Positions 1 to 7,621 of a stretch of 64,000 bases of DNA are shown one piece after another. Position numbers and translations under genes: made by a program. Location: the NCBI RefSeq assembly GCF_900101685.1, contig NZ_FMZZ01000002.1, positions 124,001 to 188,000 on the forward strand. Reading direction: 5' to 3'. Below the pieces are notes generated by a model that saw nothing but the letters and a program-made list of their open reading frames with translations, did no database searches and was not told where the DNA came from. The DNA comes from Actinokineospora iranica (GTDB taxonomy: Bacteria > Actinomycetota > Actinomycetes > Mycobacteriales > Pseudonocardiaceae). Position 1 is the stretch's first letter. Every line of letters begins with the position of its first letter.

Positions 1-207
1 AAGCAGGCCGCGGTCGACCTCGACGTGGTGGTCGAGTACGGCGCCGGGATCGTGGAACTCGCCCGCGCCGTCCGCCGGAACGTGATCACCGCGGTCGAGC
101 GGATGACCGGCCTGGAGGTCATCGAGGTCAACATCGCGGTCAACGACATCCACCTGCCCGACGAAAGCGAAGACACCGAGACGCCCCCCACCTCGCGGGT
201 GGAGTGA
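1..207 (+). CDS. Asp23/Gls24 family envelope stress protein (C-terminal part)
   Basis: The reading frame enters from the left edge, so only the last 68 residues are present. The segment around VVEYGAGIVELARAVRRNV followed by MTGLEVIEVNIAVNDIHL is the typical end of the Asp23/Gls24 fold: a helix, then a beta strand ending in V-N-I-x-V-N-D. Family members are small cytoplasmic or membrane-associated proteins linked to cell-envelope or alkaline stress in Gram-positive bacteria. The stop codon overlaps the next gene's GTG start in a GTGA, so the genes are probably translationally coupled. Two further Asp23-like proteins and two membrane proteins follow in the same operon. The true start lies outside the window. 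Confidence 0.85.
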   Translation, partial: KQAAVDLDVVVEYGAGIVELARAVRRNVITAVERMTGLEVIEVNIAVNDIHLPDESEDTETPPTSRVE

Positions 208-590
208 CCGTGGCGCCGCCCGCCCGCCCGACCGACCACCCGCCCGACCGCCTGTCCGCCACGGCCGATGCCGTCGGCGCGGCGGTGCTCGGCCACCCGG
301 CCGTGGTCCGCCTCGACGGCGGCGCCTTCGGCACGGTCGCCACGCACCTGCCTGGGCGGCGGGTAGTCGGGGTCCAGCTCGGCGGCCCGGGCGACACGGT
401 GACGGTCAGCGTGGTGCTCGCGCTCGGCGCGGCCATCCCGGAGGTGGGCGACCAGCTCCGCGAGCGCGTCCGCGCCGTGGCGGGGCCGGTCCCGGTGGAC
501 GTCCACGTCAACGACGTGGAGCCCCTGCCGGTGGAGTCACCGCCCACGGAGCCGGTGCCCGTGCGGGCGCCGCCCCGGGAGCCGCCATGA
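204..590 (+). CDS. Asp23/Gls24-like protein, divergent paralogue
   Basis: A 128-residue protein whose middle resembles the Asp23 core: a strand GDTVTVSVVLALGAAIPEV, a helix with VGDQLRERVRAV, then the VPVDVHVNDVEPL strand. The first 30 residues are Pro/Ala-rich and the last 20 are rich in Pro and Glu, so only the centre is likely folded. The start is the GTG overlapping the previous stop; an in-frame GTG at 210 is an alternative. The 3' end overlaps the next gene by an ATGA. It is divergent enough that the family call rests on pattern and operon context, not on a diagnostic motif. Confidence 0.6.
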   Translation: MTVAPPARPTDHPPDRLSATADAVGAAVLGHPAVVRLDGGAFGTVATHLPGRRVVGVQLGGPGDTVTVSVVLALGAAIPEVGDQLRERVRAVAGPVPVDVHVNDVEPLPVESPPTEPVPVRAPPREPP

Positions 591-835
591 CCTCGCCGGA
601 GGAGCGGGCCGAGTTCCGGGATTTCGTCCGGCGGGCGCACCCCGACCGCGGCGGGGACCCCGCCGCCTTCGTCGCCGGACTGGCCGAGTTGCGCAACCGG
701 CAGGCCAGATCGCGGGAGCGCCGACCCGACCCACGGTTCGACGCGCCGGTGGTCGGCGGTGATCCGCCGCGCGGGCTGCGCGCCCGCCTGGACCGCCTGC
801 GGTACCGGAAAGAGCGCAAACGCCGCATCCAGTGA
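587..835 (+). CDS. Small J-domain-like protein (HPD motif)
   Basis: An 82-residue basic protein starting in an ATGA overlap with the gene before. Residues 5-35 read as a helix, the tripeptide HPD at 18-20 followed by RGGDP, then a second helix (FVAGLAELRNRQ). This matches helix II, HPD loop and helix III of a DnaJ J-domain, where HPD stimulates Hsp70 ATPase activity. It is very short, has no zinc finger or C-terminal domain, and ends in an Arg-rich tail. It could be a minimal Hsp70 co-chaperone for the envelope-stress operon, or a degenerate J-like fold with another role. The motif is visible; the function is inference. Confidence 0.55.
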   Translation: MTSPEERAEFRDFVRRAHPDRGGDPAAFVAGLAELRNRQARSRERRPDPRFDAPVVGGDPPRGLRARLDRLRYRKERKRRIQ

Positions 836-896
836 TCCCGCCTCCAGTGCCCCAGCCAGCGACCACTTCAGACCGTCCACTTCAGGAGCCACCAAG

Positions 897-1079
897 ATGA
901 ACGCAACCCAGACCGGCATCATCGCCGGTCTCGTGCTCGGTTTGGCCGCCACCCAGGGTTTCCTCGCCTTCGTCATCACCCTCGCCATCGGCTTCGTCGG
1001 CCTGGTCGTCGGCCGGGTGATCGACGGTGAGCTCGACCTCTCCGACGTGTTCAGCGGCGGCCGGGGCAAGGACCGGTGA
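897..1079 (+). CDS. Small integral membrane protein of the Asp23 operon (DUF2273-like)
   Basis: A 60-residue protein with one long hydrophobic stretch that could form two short helices (GIIAGLVLGLAATQGFLAF, then VITLAIGFVGLVVGRVIDG), and a charged tail with an acidic LDLSDVF segment. DUF2273-type small membrane proteins are regular companions of Asp23/Gls24 genes and probably help anchor them at the membrane. The start is ATG at 897, with AGGAG about seven bases upstream. The last codons overlap the GTG of the next gene (GTGA). A longer in-frame reading starting at 759 is less likely because it would overlap the preceding gene extensively. Confidence 0.7.
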   Translation: MNATQTGIIAGLVLGLAATQGFLAFVITLAIGFVGLVVGRVIDGELDLSDVFSGGRGKDR

Positions 1080-1495
1080 CCGACACCGCCGTGTCCGAAA
1101 CCGCCGTGTCCGAAACCGCCGAGGCTGCCGAGGCTCCGGCGCGGGTGCTTCCCGATCCCGAGGACCGGGGGACCCTGCGCATCGACGCCGCGGTCGTGCG
1201 CAAGCTCGCCGAGCACGCAGCGGACTCCGCCGCCGGGACCGTCGTGACGCGCCGGTCGCTCGCGGGCGTCGACCTCGGCGCCCGGGGCGCGAGCGCGACC
1301 GTGACCGGCGACGGCGACCAGGTGGACCTGCGCCTCGACCTGGCGCTGCGCTACCCGGCCCCGGTTCGCGACGTCGTGGCGAGGCTGCGGACCCGGGTCG
1401 CCGAGGAGGTCGAGCGGATCACCTCCTACCGGGTCCGCGGCGTCGACGTCGTCGTCTCCGCGCTGCTGCCGGAGAGCCGCCCCCGAGTGCAGTGA
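1076..1495 (+). CDS. Asp23/Gls24 family envelope stress protein
   Basis: A 139-residue protein with an acidic, Ala/Glu-rich N-terminus containing a doubled VSETA element (a direct repeat in the DNA). It is followed by a clear Asp23 domain: a helix with VVRKLAEHAAD, a beta region VDLRLDLALRYPAPVRDVV, and the VEEVERITSYRVRGVDVVV ending. It is the second or third Asp23-like gene here, so envelope-stress scaffolding by a heteromeric set is a reasonable guess. It starts in a GTGA overlap with the small membrane protein. The stop codon falls inside a short tandem repeat (1485-1540) that continues to the next start. Confidence 0.8.
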   Translation: MTDTAVSETAVSETAEAAEAPARVLPDPEDRGTLRIDAAVVRKLAEHAADSAAGTVVTRRSLAGVDLGARGASATVTGDGDQVDLRLDLALRYPAPVRDVVARLRTRVAEEVERITSYRVRGVDVVVSALLPESRPRVQ

Positions 1496-1540
1496 CCCCA
1501 AGTGCAGTGACCCCGAGTGCAGTGACCGAGTGGAGTGACC
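1485..1540 (+). repeat. Short tandem repeat across an Asp23 stop and the next start
   Basis: Four consecutive copies of a 13-15 base unit close to GAGTGCAGTGACCCC run from the last codons of the Asp23 gene to the ATG at 1541. Each copy contains GTGACC, the same string that serves as an overlapping start/stop elsewhere in this operon. It looks like slippage-type duplication of a stop/start junction and leaves a spacing of about 45 bases between the two genes. Confidence 0.8.
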
Positions 1541-2077
1541 ATGCGTGTGCTGGTTCGGATCCTGACCCTGCTGCTCGGCCTCGCCCTGGCCGGGGTGGGG
1601 GCGCTGCTCGCCGTCGAGGTGGCCTGGACGTGGGCGCGCCCGGTGCAGGGCCCGTTGCTGGTTCCCTGGCCGCAGTGGCGTGATCGGCTCGCCGAGCTGA
1701 CCTGGCAGAGCGGGTCGGTGCGGCTGGTGGCCGCCGCCGTGGCCGTCGCCGGGCTGCTCCTGCTGCTGTTCGCCGCGACCGCGCGCCGCAAGGACGTCGC
1801 GCTGCTCGACCCCGGGCCGGGGATCACCGTGCGCACCTCGCCGCGGTCGCTGGCCCGGATCGTCGGGGCGCGGGTGCGGGCGGAGGAGAACGTGGCCGCC
1901 GCGTCGGTCACCGCCACCCCGAAACGGGTGCGGGTGCGGGCGGTCAGCGGGCTCGAAACCGAGGCGCACCTGCGCCCACGGCTGCTCGATGTCGTCGCCG
2001 CCACCCTCGCCGACCTGCCGCTGACCAGAAAGCCCAAGGTCAGCGTGGTCGTGGACTCCCCCAAGGACCGCTCATGA
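1541..2077 (+). CDS. Membrane protein of the Asp23 operon (DUF6286/AmaP-like)
   Basis: A 178-residue protein with two transmembrane helices, at about 5-25 (LVRILTLLLGLALAGVGALL) and 63-82 (VAAAVAVAGLLLLLFAATA), then a cytoplasmic Asp23-like domain of about 90 residues (RSLARIVGARVRAEENVAAASV, later a VSVVVDSP strand). AmaP-type proteins anchor Asp23 at the membrane in Firmicutes, and this architecture is the actinobacterial counterpart. It starts at ATG 1541 after the tandem repeat. Its stop overlaps the ATG of the next gene (ATGA), which encodes a second protein of the same plan. Confidence 0.7.
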   Translation: MRVLVRILTLLLGLALAGVGALLAVEVAWTWARPVQGPLLVPWPQWRDRLAELTWQSGSVRLVAAAVAVAGLLLLLFAATARRKDVALLDPGPGITVRTSPRSLARIVGARVRAEENVAAASVTATPKRVRVRAVSGLETEAHLRPRLLDVVAATLADLPLTRKPKVSVVVDSPKDRS

Positions 2078-2670
2078 AGCCCCCGTCGCGCGCCGCCCTC
2101 GCCCGGTCCTACCGCGTCGAGCGGGTGTTCACCGTCCTGGTCGGCCTCGCCGCGCTGCTGCTGGGCGCCGCGGCGCTGGTGGTCGGCGCGGGCTGGCTGG
2201 GCACGTTCCGCGCGGCCCGCCCGGTGCTCGACCCGATCGCGGTGGACACGCTGCGCGCCTGGGAGCTTCCGGCCCGGATCGCCGCGGTGGTCCTGGGCCT
2301 GCTGGCGCTGGTGGCGGGCGTCCTGCTGGCCGTGCGCACGCTGCGCCGGGAACGGCACCCCGACCTCGCGCTCGACCGGACCGCTGGCAAGCGGCTGCTG
2401 GTGACCAGCGGCGCGATCGCCGAGGCCATCGCCGCGGACGCCGAGCGGGTGGCAGGCGTGAGCCGGGCCAAGGCGACCGTGGTGGGCGACGCGGCGACGC
2501 CCGCGCTGCGGCTGAGCCTGTGGCTGCGCTACGGCGCGCGGGTCAAGGACGTCTGGCAGGAGGTCGACACCGCGGTGCTGCGCCGGGCCCGGGAGTCCCT
2601 TGGCGTCGAGACGATGCCGACGGCGGTCCGGATCGAGCTGGGCGCGCAGGAGAAGCAGCGGGTGCGCTGA
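2074..2670 (+). CDS. Membrane protein of the Asp23 operon (AmaP/DUF6286-like), second copy
   Basis: A 198-residue protein with two hydrophobic helices (FTVLVGLAALLLGAAALVVG near 20-40; IAAVVLGLLALVAGVLLAV near 70-88) and a soluble C-terminal domain that begins with an alpha-helical GAIAEAIAADAERVAGVSRA. This domain resembles Asp23 in having a helix followed by strands (ALRLSLWLRYGARVKDV). It is the final gene of the operon; the next gene (DNA ligase) begins 22 bases later but is functionally unrelated. It is probably the membrane anchor partner of the soluble Asp23 proteins. Confidence 0.7.
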   Translation: MKPPSRAALARSYRVERVFTVLVGLAALLLGAAALVVGAGWLGTFRAARPVLDPIAVDTLRAWELPARIAAVVLGLLALVAGVLLAVRTLRRERHPDLALDRTAGKRLLVTSGAIAEAIAADAERVAGVSRAKATVVGDAATPALRLSLWLRYGARVKDVWQEVDTAVLRRARESLGVETMPTAVRIELGAQEKQRVR

Positions 2671-2691
2671 ACCGTCACTGGCGGGCAGTAT

Positions 2692-3813
2692 GTGCTGGTG
2701 GCCCTTCCGCTGACCCCGCCCGTCCAACCGATGCTGGCCAAGCCCGCGAAGTCCATTCCCGACGGCGAGGGCCTGGTGTTCGAGCCCAAATGGGACGGCT
2801 TCCGCTGCCTGGTGTTCCGCGACGGAGCCGAGGTGACGCTTCAGTCCCGCTCGGGCAAACCACTCAACCGGTACTTCCCCGAGGCCAAGGCCGCGCTGCG
2901 CGAGGCGCTCCCCGACCGGGTGGTCATGGACGGCGAGCTGATCGTCGCCGTGGGCGGCAGGCTCGACTTCAACGCGCTGTCCGAGCGCATCCACCCGGCC
3001 GCGAGCCGGGTGCGGCTGCTCGCCGAGCAGACCCCGGCCCGGTTCGTCGCCTTCGACCTGCTCGCCCTCGGCGACGACGACCTCATGGCGACCCCGGGCG
3101 TCGACCGGCGGCGGAAGCTGGAGGACGTGTTCGCCGACACCGTGCTCCCCCAGGTCGGCGCCCCGTTGGCGGGCACCGTGCACCTGACCCCCGCGACCAC
3201 CGACACGGACCTGGCCCGACAGTGGTTCACGATCTTCGAGGGCGCGGGCCTGGACGGCGTGATCGGCAAGCCAGCGACCGGCCCGTACACGCCGAACAAG
3301 CGGACCATGCTCAAGTTCAAGCACTCCCGCACGGCCGACTGCGTGGTCGCCGGACTGCGCTGGCACAAGGACTCGGTACCAGGCGAGGCGGTCGGCTCCC
3401 TGATGCTGGGCCTCTACGACAACTCGGGCGCGCTGAACCACGTGGGCGTCGTCGGCTCCTTCACCGTCGCCCGACGCCGCGAGTTGGCGACCGAACTCGC
3501 CGACCTGATCCCCGGCGGCGCGGATGGTCACCCGTGGACAAGCGGGAGCGAGAGCGAGGGAACCCGGATGCCCGGCGCGGTCAGCCGCTGGCGCACCACC
3601 GAGCAACCGTGGGTGCCACTACGCCGGGAACGCGTCGTCGAGGTCGCCTACGAACACACCGAAGGCGCCTACCCCAGCCGCTTCCGCCACACCGCCCAGT
3701 TTCACCGCTGGCGCCCCGACCGCGACCCATCCTCCTGCACCTACGAGCAACTGGACGAACCCGCCCGCTACGACCTAGACGCCGTCCTGCGCGGCGAAGT
3801 CAAGGCGCGTTGA
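2692..3813 (+). CDS. ligC: ATP-dependent DNA ligase, LigC type
   Basis: A 373-residue ligase with the adenylation motif KWDGFR (Lys33 is the AMP-accepting lysine), then MDGELIV, RFVAFDLLAL, GLDGVIGK and MLKFKH, which are the conserved nucleotidyltransferase motifs of ATP-dependent ligases. The C-terminal third is an OB-fold (VGVVGSFTVARRRELA). Length and N-terminal PxxPMLAK fit actinobacterial LigC, a stand-alone ligase linked to end-joining and base-excision repair as a backup to NAD-dependent LigA. The start is GTG 2692 or GTG 2698; neither has a strong ribosome-binding site. A LigD-type polymerase gene at 15.8 kb is unlinked but may act in the same repair pathway. Confidence 0.9.
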   Translation: MLVALPLTPPVQPMLAKPAKSIPDGEGLVFEPKWDGFRCLVFRDGAEVTLQSRSGKPLNRYFPEAKAALREALPDRVVMDGELIVAVGGRLDFNALSERIHPAASRVRLLAEQTPARFVAFDLLALGDDDLMATPGVDRRRKLEDVFADTVLPQVGAPLAGTVHLTPATTDTDLARQWFTIFEGAGLDGVIGKPATGPYTPNKRTMLKFKHSRTADCVVAGLRWHKDSVPGEAVGSLMLGLYDNSGALNHVGVVGSFTVARRRELATELADLIPGGADGHPWTSGSESEGTRMPGAVSRWRTTEQPWVPLRRERVVEVAYEHTEGAYPSRFRHTAQFHRWRPDRDPSSCTYEQLDEPARYDLDAVLRGEVKAR

Positions 3814-3991
3814 ACCTCGTCGCCAACTCCGCAGGGACAGGTGGCCTGCCCCTGCCAGGCGCGAGATAGGAGCAGAGCAGCACACTCACCCACCTGCCAG
3901 GCCGCCCATGCCCGACCTGTCCTTCTGCCAACCGCACCTGACGCTGCCAGGCACTCCACCCCATCGAGCAAGCCCACGAGAGCCAACCCCG
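3814..3991. repeat. Intergenic region between convergent genes with interspersed repeat units
   Basis: No gene is seen. The stretch carries three copies of an 8-mer close to CTGCCAGG (near 3854, 3894 and 3945) and, at 3954-3970, the 17-mer CTCCACCCCATCGAGCA. The reverse complement of that 17-mer recurs exactly at 32851 and 32911, and one base shorter in inverted form at 33045. The CTGCCAGG motif also recurs beside those copies, so the two loci share a composite repeat element. Confidence 0.75.
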
Positions 3992-4951
3992 TCAGACATC
4001 CGGCCGCGCGTAGCGGGTGGCGCCAGCGGAGGCGGCGACCACGCAGCAAACCGCGACCCACTGGGCCGGGCGCAGAGCCTCGTGCAGAACGAGCAGGCCC
4101 GCAAGAGCCGCCACCGCAGGTTCGAGGCTCATCAAGACCCCGAACACACGCGGCGGGATGTGCCGGAGCGCTTCCAGTTCCAGCGAGTACGGGATGACCG
4201 ACGACATCAGCGCCACGCCCAAGCCCACGACCAGCACCGTCGGCGACAGCAGCGCCCCACCGGCGTCAGCGACGCCGAATGGCAGCACCGCCGCGCCCGC
4301 CACGACCATGGCGAGCGCGAGGCCGGAGCCGTCCGCGGTGCGGCTGCCCAGGGCGGCGCTGAGCAGGATGTAGGCCGCCCAGCACACGCCCGCGCCGAGG
4401 GCGAACAGCAGGCCCGTGATCGACACGTCGCCGCCGCCGCGCGCCAGCAGCACGACACCGGCCGCGGCGAGCAGCGCCCACAGGCCGTCGAGCCAGCGCC
4501 GGGAGCCGAGCAGGGCCACCGCCAGCGGGCCCAGGAACTCGACGGTGACCGCGATGCCCAGTGGGATGCGGTCGATCGCCAGGTAGAAGCAGGTGTTCAT
4601 GGCCGCGAGGACCACGCCGTAGCCGAGGATCACCGGCAGCGCGCGCCGGTCGACGCGCAGGGACGGGCGCCAGATCAGGGTCAGGACCGCGGCGGCGAAC
4701 ACCAGCCGCAGGGCGACCACCCCGGCCGAGCCCGCGGTCGAGAAGAGCTGCTTCGCCAGCGCCGCGCCGACCTGCACGCTGACGATGCCGACCAGCACCT
4801 GGATGGTGGGCGGGACAGCGCCGATCATCCTCGGCGCGCCCGCCGTCACCGCGCTCCACGCCGAGCCCAACCAGGACGGCCCCGCCCTGTCCACCTGTGC
4901 GACGACCACTGCCTCTCCTTCCGCCCCGGGAATCGTCCCATGTCTGGCCAT
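3992..4951 (-). CDS. EamA/RhtA-type drug/metabolite transporter
   Basis: A 319-residue membrane protein with about ten transmembrane helices forming two EamA repeats. Signature segments are PPTIQVLVGIVSVQVGAALA at the start of repeat 1, GVVALRLVFAAAVLTL, AVTVEFLGPLAVAL (the conserved glutamate and G-P of the RhtA group) and, in repeat 2, VIPYSLELEALRHIPPRVFG and SLEPAVAALAGLLVLHE. These are typical of RhtA-like exporters of threonine, homoserine or other amino-acid-like compounds, but the real substrate is unknown. The first 20-30 residues are not hydrophobic, and an internal GTG may be the true start. It diverges from the lipoprotein hydrolase at 5030. Confidence 0.88.
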   Translation of the reverse strand: MARHGTIPGAEGEAVVVAQVDRAGPSWLGSAWSAVTAGAPRMIGAVPPTIQVLVGIVSVQVGAALAKQLFSTAGSAGVVALRLVFAAAVLTLIWRPSLRVDRRALPVILGYGVVLAAMNTCFYLAIDRIPLGIAVTVEFLGPLAVALLGSRRWLDGLWALLAAAGVVLLARGGGDVSITGLLFALGAGVCWAAYILLSAALGSRTADGSGLALAMVVAGAAVLPFGVADAGGALLSPTVLVVGLGVALMSSVIPYSLELEALRHIPPRVFGVLMSLEPAVAALAGLLVLHEALRPAQWVAVCCVVAASAGATRYARPDV

Positions 4952-5029
4952 GGGCGTTCACCGAGTTCTCACCTGCCTGCCGGCAGTCTGAGGGCTGACC
5001 AACAGACTTCCGGAGAGGGACGACACGGC

Positions 5030-6595
5030 GTGAGGGTGCGACGCGGGGCCTGGCTGCTGCCGGTCGCACTGCTCGCCGCGTGCACCGCGGGCCCCTCGCC
5101 GCGGCCGGGCATCGTGGTCAAGGGCGAGGGCGGGCAGGTCGCCCCGCCGTCCGCGACCGAGGGCCCGGCCCCGGTGCCGCCGCTGGGCGAGCCGGGCCGC
5201 TCCCCGATCCGCTGGACCGCCTGCGGCCCTGAGGTCCGCGACCGGCTCGACCGGCTCGCCCCGCCGGACTGGCTCAAGATCGACTGCGGCCGGGTCAACG
5301 GTGTCCTGGACAGCCCGTACGCGCCGGGCCAGGGCACGATGCGGATGCAGGTCCTGCGCGCGGGCACCGGGCCGGTGCCGATCCTGGTGGTCAACGACAT
5401 CGACGGCCTCCCCGGCAGCCTCTACGCGGCCCGGCTCGCCGCGAGCCTGCCGCGGGAGTTCCTGACCCGCTTCTCCCTCGTCGGCCTCGACCGCCGGGGC
5501 ACCGGCAACTCCGACGCGGTGCGGTGCGTGCCCGACGAGGTGCGGGCCGCGATGGTCGACGCCGACCCGCGCGAACTCGACGTGGAAGGCCTGGTCGACC
5601 AGGCGCGCACGGCGGGCCAGCAGTGCTCGATCGTCCTGGAGTCGCGCCTGCCCGCGCTCGACACCTGGCGCACCGCGGCCGACGCCGAGTCGGTCCGGGT
5701 CGCGCTGGGCTCCGACCGGCTGCACGCCATCGGCCACGGCGAGGGCTCCCGGGTGCTGTCGGTCTACGCGGAACGGCACCCCGACCGGGTGGGCCGGATG
5801 GTCCTCGACGGGCTGCCCGACCCGAACGAGGACGCCGTCGTCACCCTGGAGGCGGTGGCCGCTGGCGCCGACGCCACCTTCGGCGCGTTCGCGGAGGACT
5901 GCGCCAAGCGCGCCTGCGAGCTGGGTTCGGGCGCCCGCCAGGCGCTGACCGAGGTCCTGGCCCGCGCGGCGACCGAGCCGATGGTGGCCGGGAGCCCGGA
6001 GCGCGGCCCGGACCAGGACGTGGAGCTCAACGCGGGCGTCGTCCTGCGCGCGGTCCTCACCGGCCTGTCGGACCGCAGGCTGTGGCCGGAGCTGTCCAAG
6101 GCGCTGGCCGACGCGCGCGGCGGAGTGCCCGACGGCCTCGCCGCGCTGGTCGCCCCGATCGTGGTCGAGTCCGACGACCTCCCGGCGATGTTCGACGCGA
6201 CCCTGGTGACCAAGTGCAACGACACCAGGTCACGGCTGTCCACCCAACAGCTCACCGGCGCGGCGAAAGACTGGAACACCCGCTTCCCGGTCTTCGGCGC
6301 GCTCGTCGCGGAGTGGCTCGCGGTGTGCAGCCCGTGGCCGGTGCCGTCGAATCCGCTGCCGCGGCCGAGCGCGCCCACCGCGCCGCCGATCGTCGTGCTC
6401 GGCACCGCGACCGACCCGGTGACCCCGCTCTCGGGCACCGAGCACGCCGCGCAGCAGTTGGCCACCGCGGCGCTGGTCACCTGGCAGGGCGCGGGCCACG
6501 GGGCGCTGGGCGCGTCGCCGTGCGCGAGCGCGGCGGCGCTGGCGTTCCTCACCGACGGCAAGGTCCCCAGGGACGGAACCGTCTGCCCGCCCTGA
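5030..6595 (+). CDS. Lipoprotein alpha/beta-hydrolase (TAP-like) lacking the nucleophile serine
   Basis: A 521-residue protein starting at GTG 5030 with CGGAGAGGGA ten bases upstream. It has a lipoprotein signal: Arg-rich start, hydrophobic core, lipobox LAAC with Cys18. It resembles the secreted actinobacterial tripeptidyl-aminopeptidase/S33 group: GLDRRGTGNSD around the oxyanion region, an acid in GTATDPVTPL and the histidine in GAGHGAL near the C-terminus. The nucleophile elbow, normally G-x-S-x-G, reads G-H-G-E-G (Gly237 where Ser is expected), so classical serine hydrolase chemistry looks impossible. Six or more cysteines suggest disulphides. It may be an inactive, binding-type homologue. 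The open frame continues upstream to 3908, but that part is antisense to the transporter. Confidence 0.8.
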   Translation: MRVRRGAWLLPVALLAACTAGPSPRPGIVVKGEGGQVAPPSATEGPAPVPPLGEPGRSPIRWTACGPEVRDRLDRLAPPDWLKIDCGRVNGVLDSPYAPGQGTMRMQVLRAGTGPVPILVVNDIDGLPGSLYAARLAASLPREFLTRFSLVGLDRRGTGNSDAVRCVPDEVRAAMVDADPRELDVEGLVDQARTAGQQCSIVLESRLPALDTWRTAADAESVRVALGSDRLHAIGHGEGSRVLSVYAERHPDRVGRMVLDGLPDPNEDAVVTLEAVAAGADATFGAFAEDCAKRACELGSGARQALTEVLARAATEPMVAGSPERGPDQDVELNAGVVLRAVLTGLSDRRLWPELSKALADARGGVPDGLAALVAPIVVESDDLPAMFDATLVTKCNDTRSRLSTQQLTGAAKDWNTRFPVFGALVAEWLAVCSPWPVPSNPLPRPSAPTAPPIVVLGTATDPVTPLSGTEHAAQQLATAALVTWQGAGHGALGASPCASAAALAFLTDGKVPRDGTVCPP

Positions 6596-6665
6596 TTCAC
6601 CCGCATCACAAAACATGCCGATCACACAATATGGCTACGATCACGAATCGCCACACAGGGTGAAT
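6595..6665 (+). promoter_or_regulatory. Regulatory region upstream of the oxygenase operon
   Basis: An AT-richer interval. ATTCACCC (6595-6602) is matched by GGGTGAAT (6658-6665) as an inverted repeat, and between them CGATCAC occurs twice in direct orientation (6619-6625 and 6638-6644, 19 bases apart, about two helical turns). This is the layout of a transcription-factor site, but no factor can be named. Confidence 0.5.
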
Positions 6666-6713
6666 GTGCTACACCATTAGAGTGACCGGCTTCATGTGAG
6701 CGGAGAGGAACTG

Positions 6714-7607
6714 ATGAGCGCTTCGGACGCCCAGATAGTGGACGCGGGTATTGACACCGTGATTGAGACCGTGGTCGACACCAACCGCTATCCCCTATCG
6801 GATCCGAGAAGCGCGGCGTGGCAAGACGTCGTTTCCCGTGCCAGAGCGGATCTGCGCGAGCACGGATGCAGTGTTCTCCCCGATTTCATCAGGCCTGCCT
6901 TGCGCGCGGCATTGCGCACGGAAGGCGCCCAGGTCGCCCCTTTCGCGCATTACGACGTGGAAATCGTCAACGCCTACAACATCGCGGTCGACACCCCGCT
7001 GCCCGAGGACCACCCGGGCCGCACCACGATGGAGCGCGGCAACGCGTTCGTGCCGAGGGACCGCATTCCCGCTGACTTCCTCATCCACCGGCTCTACACG
7101 AGCGGGCTTTTCCAGCGGTTCGTCGCCGACTGCTTCGAGCTGCCCCGCCTGCACGAGCTCGCCGACCCGCTGGCAGGCCTGGTCCTCAACGTCGTCTCCC
7201 CCGGAATGTCGCACCCGTGGCATTTCGACACCAACGAGTACACGGTGAGTATGCTCACCCAGGAATCCGAATCGGGCGGCGTCTTCGAATACTGCCCGAA
7301 CATCCGGTCGGCCAAGGCGGAGAACTTCGCCGACGTCCGGGCCGTTCTCGCAGGTCAGGGCGAGCGGCTGGTCCGGAGCCTCGCACTGCACCCGGGCGAC
7401 CTCCAGTTGTTCAAGGGCCGCTATTCGCTGCACCGGGTGAGCACAGTCGGCGGCGAGACCGCCCGCCATTCGGCCATTTTCGCCTACAGCGAGCGCCCCG
7501 GGGTCATGGGCAGCGTAGAGCGTACGAGACAGCTGTTCGGCCGGGTGCTCCCCGAGCACCTGGCCGCGGCAGGGCACGCCGTGCGCGGCGATCAGCTGCT
7601 CGACTAG
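6714..7607 (+). CDS. Fe(II)/2-oxoglutarate-dependent oxygenase
   Basis: A 297-residue cupin-fold oxygenase. The iron triad is visible as H170-x-D172 in SHPWHFDTNEY and H240 in YSLHRV, with R251 (ETARHS) placed to bind 2-oxoglutarate. Around these are GGVFEYCPNIRS and LHPGDLQLFKG, a pattern shared by a group of oxygenases found in small biosynthetic loci. ATG 6714 is preferred because GGAGAGGAA lies four bases upstream; GTG 6696 is possible. The methyltransferase starts 14 bases after the stop, so the two are co-transcribed. The substrate is unknown: hydroxylation of an amino acid or small molecule is likely, halogenation is not (HxD is intact). Confidence 0.82.
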   Translation: MSASDAQIVDAGIDTVIETVVDTNRYPLSDPRSAAWQDVVSRARADLREHGCSVLPDFIRPALRAALRTEGAQVAPFAHYDVEIVNAYNIAVDTPLPEDHPGRTTMERGNAFVPRDRIPADFLIHRLYTSGLFQRFVADCFELPRLHELADPLAGLVLNVVSPGMSHPWHFDTNEYTVSMLTQESESGGVFEYCPNIRSAKAENFADVRAVLAGQGERLVRSLALHPGDLQLFKGRYSLHRVSTVGGETARHSAIFAYSERPGVMGSVERTRQLFGRVLPEHLAAAGHAVRGDQLLD

Positions 7608-7621
7608 GAGAGGAACCGCTC

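Noticed and set aside
140-1969. A 609-codon minus-strand frame opposite the Asp23 operon
   Set aside because: A shadow of high third-position GC in the real genes. It is Arg/Gly/Pro/His-rich and has no domain.
3908-5029. Upstream extension of the lipoprotein hydrolase frame by 370 codons
   Set aside because: This part is antisense to the EamA transporter, while GTG 5030 has a ribosome-binding site and begins a proper lipoprotein signal.
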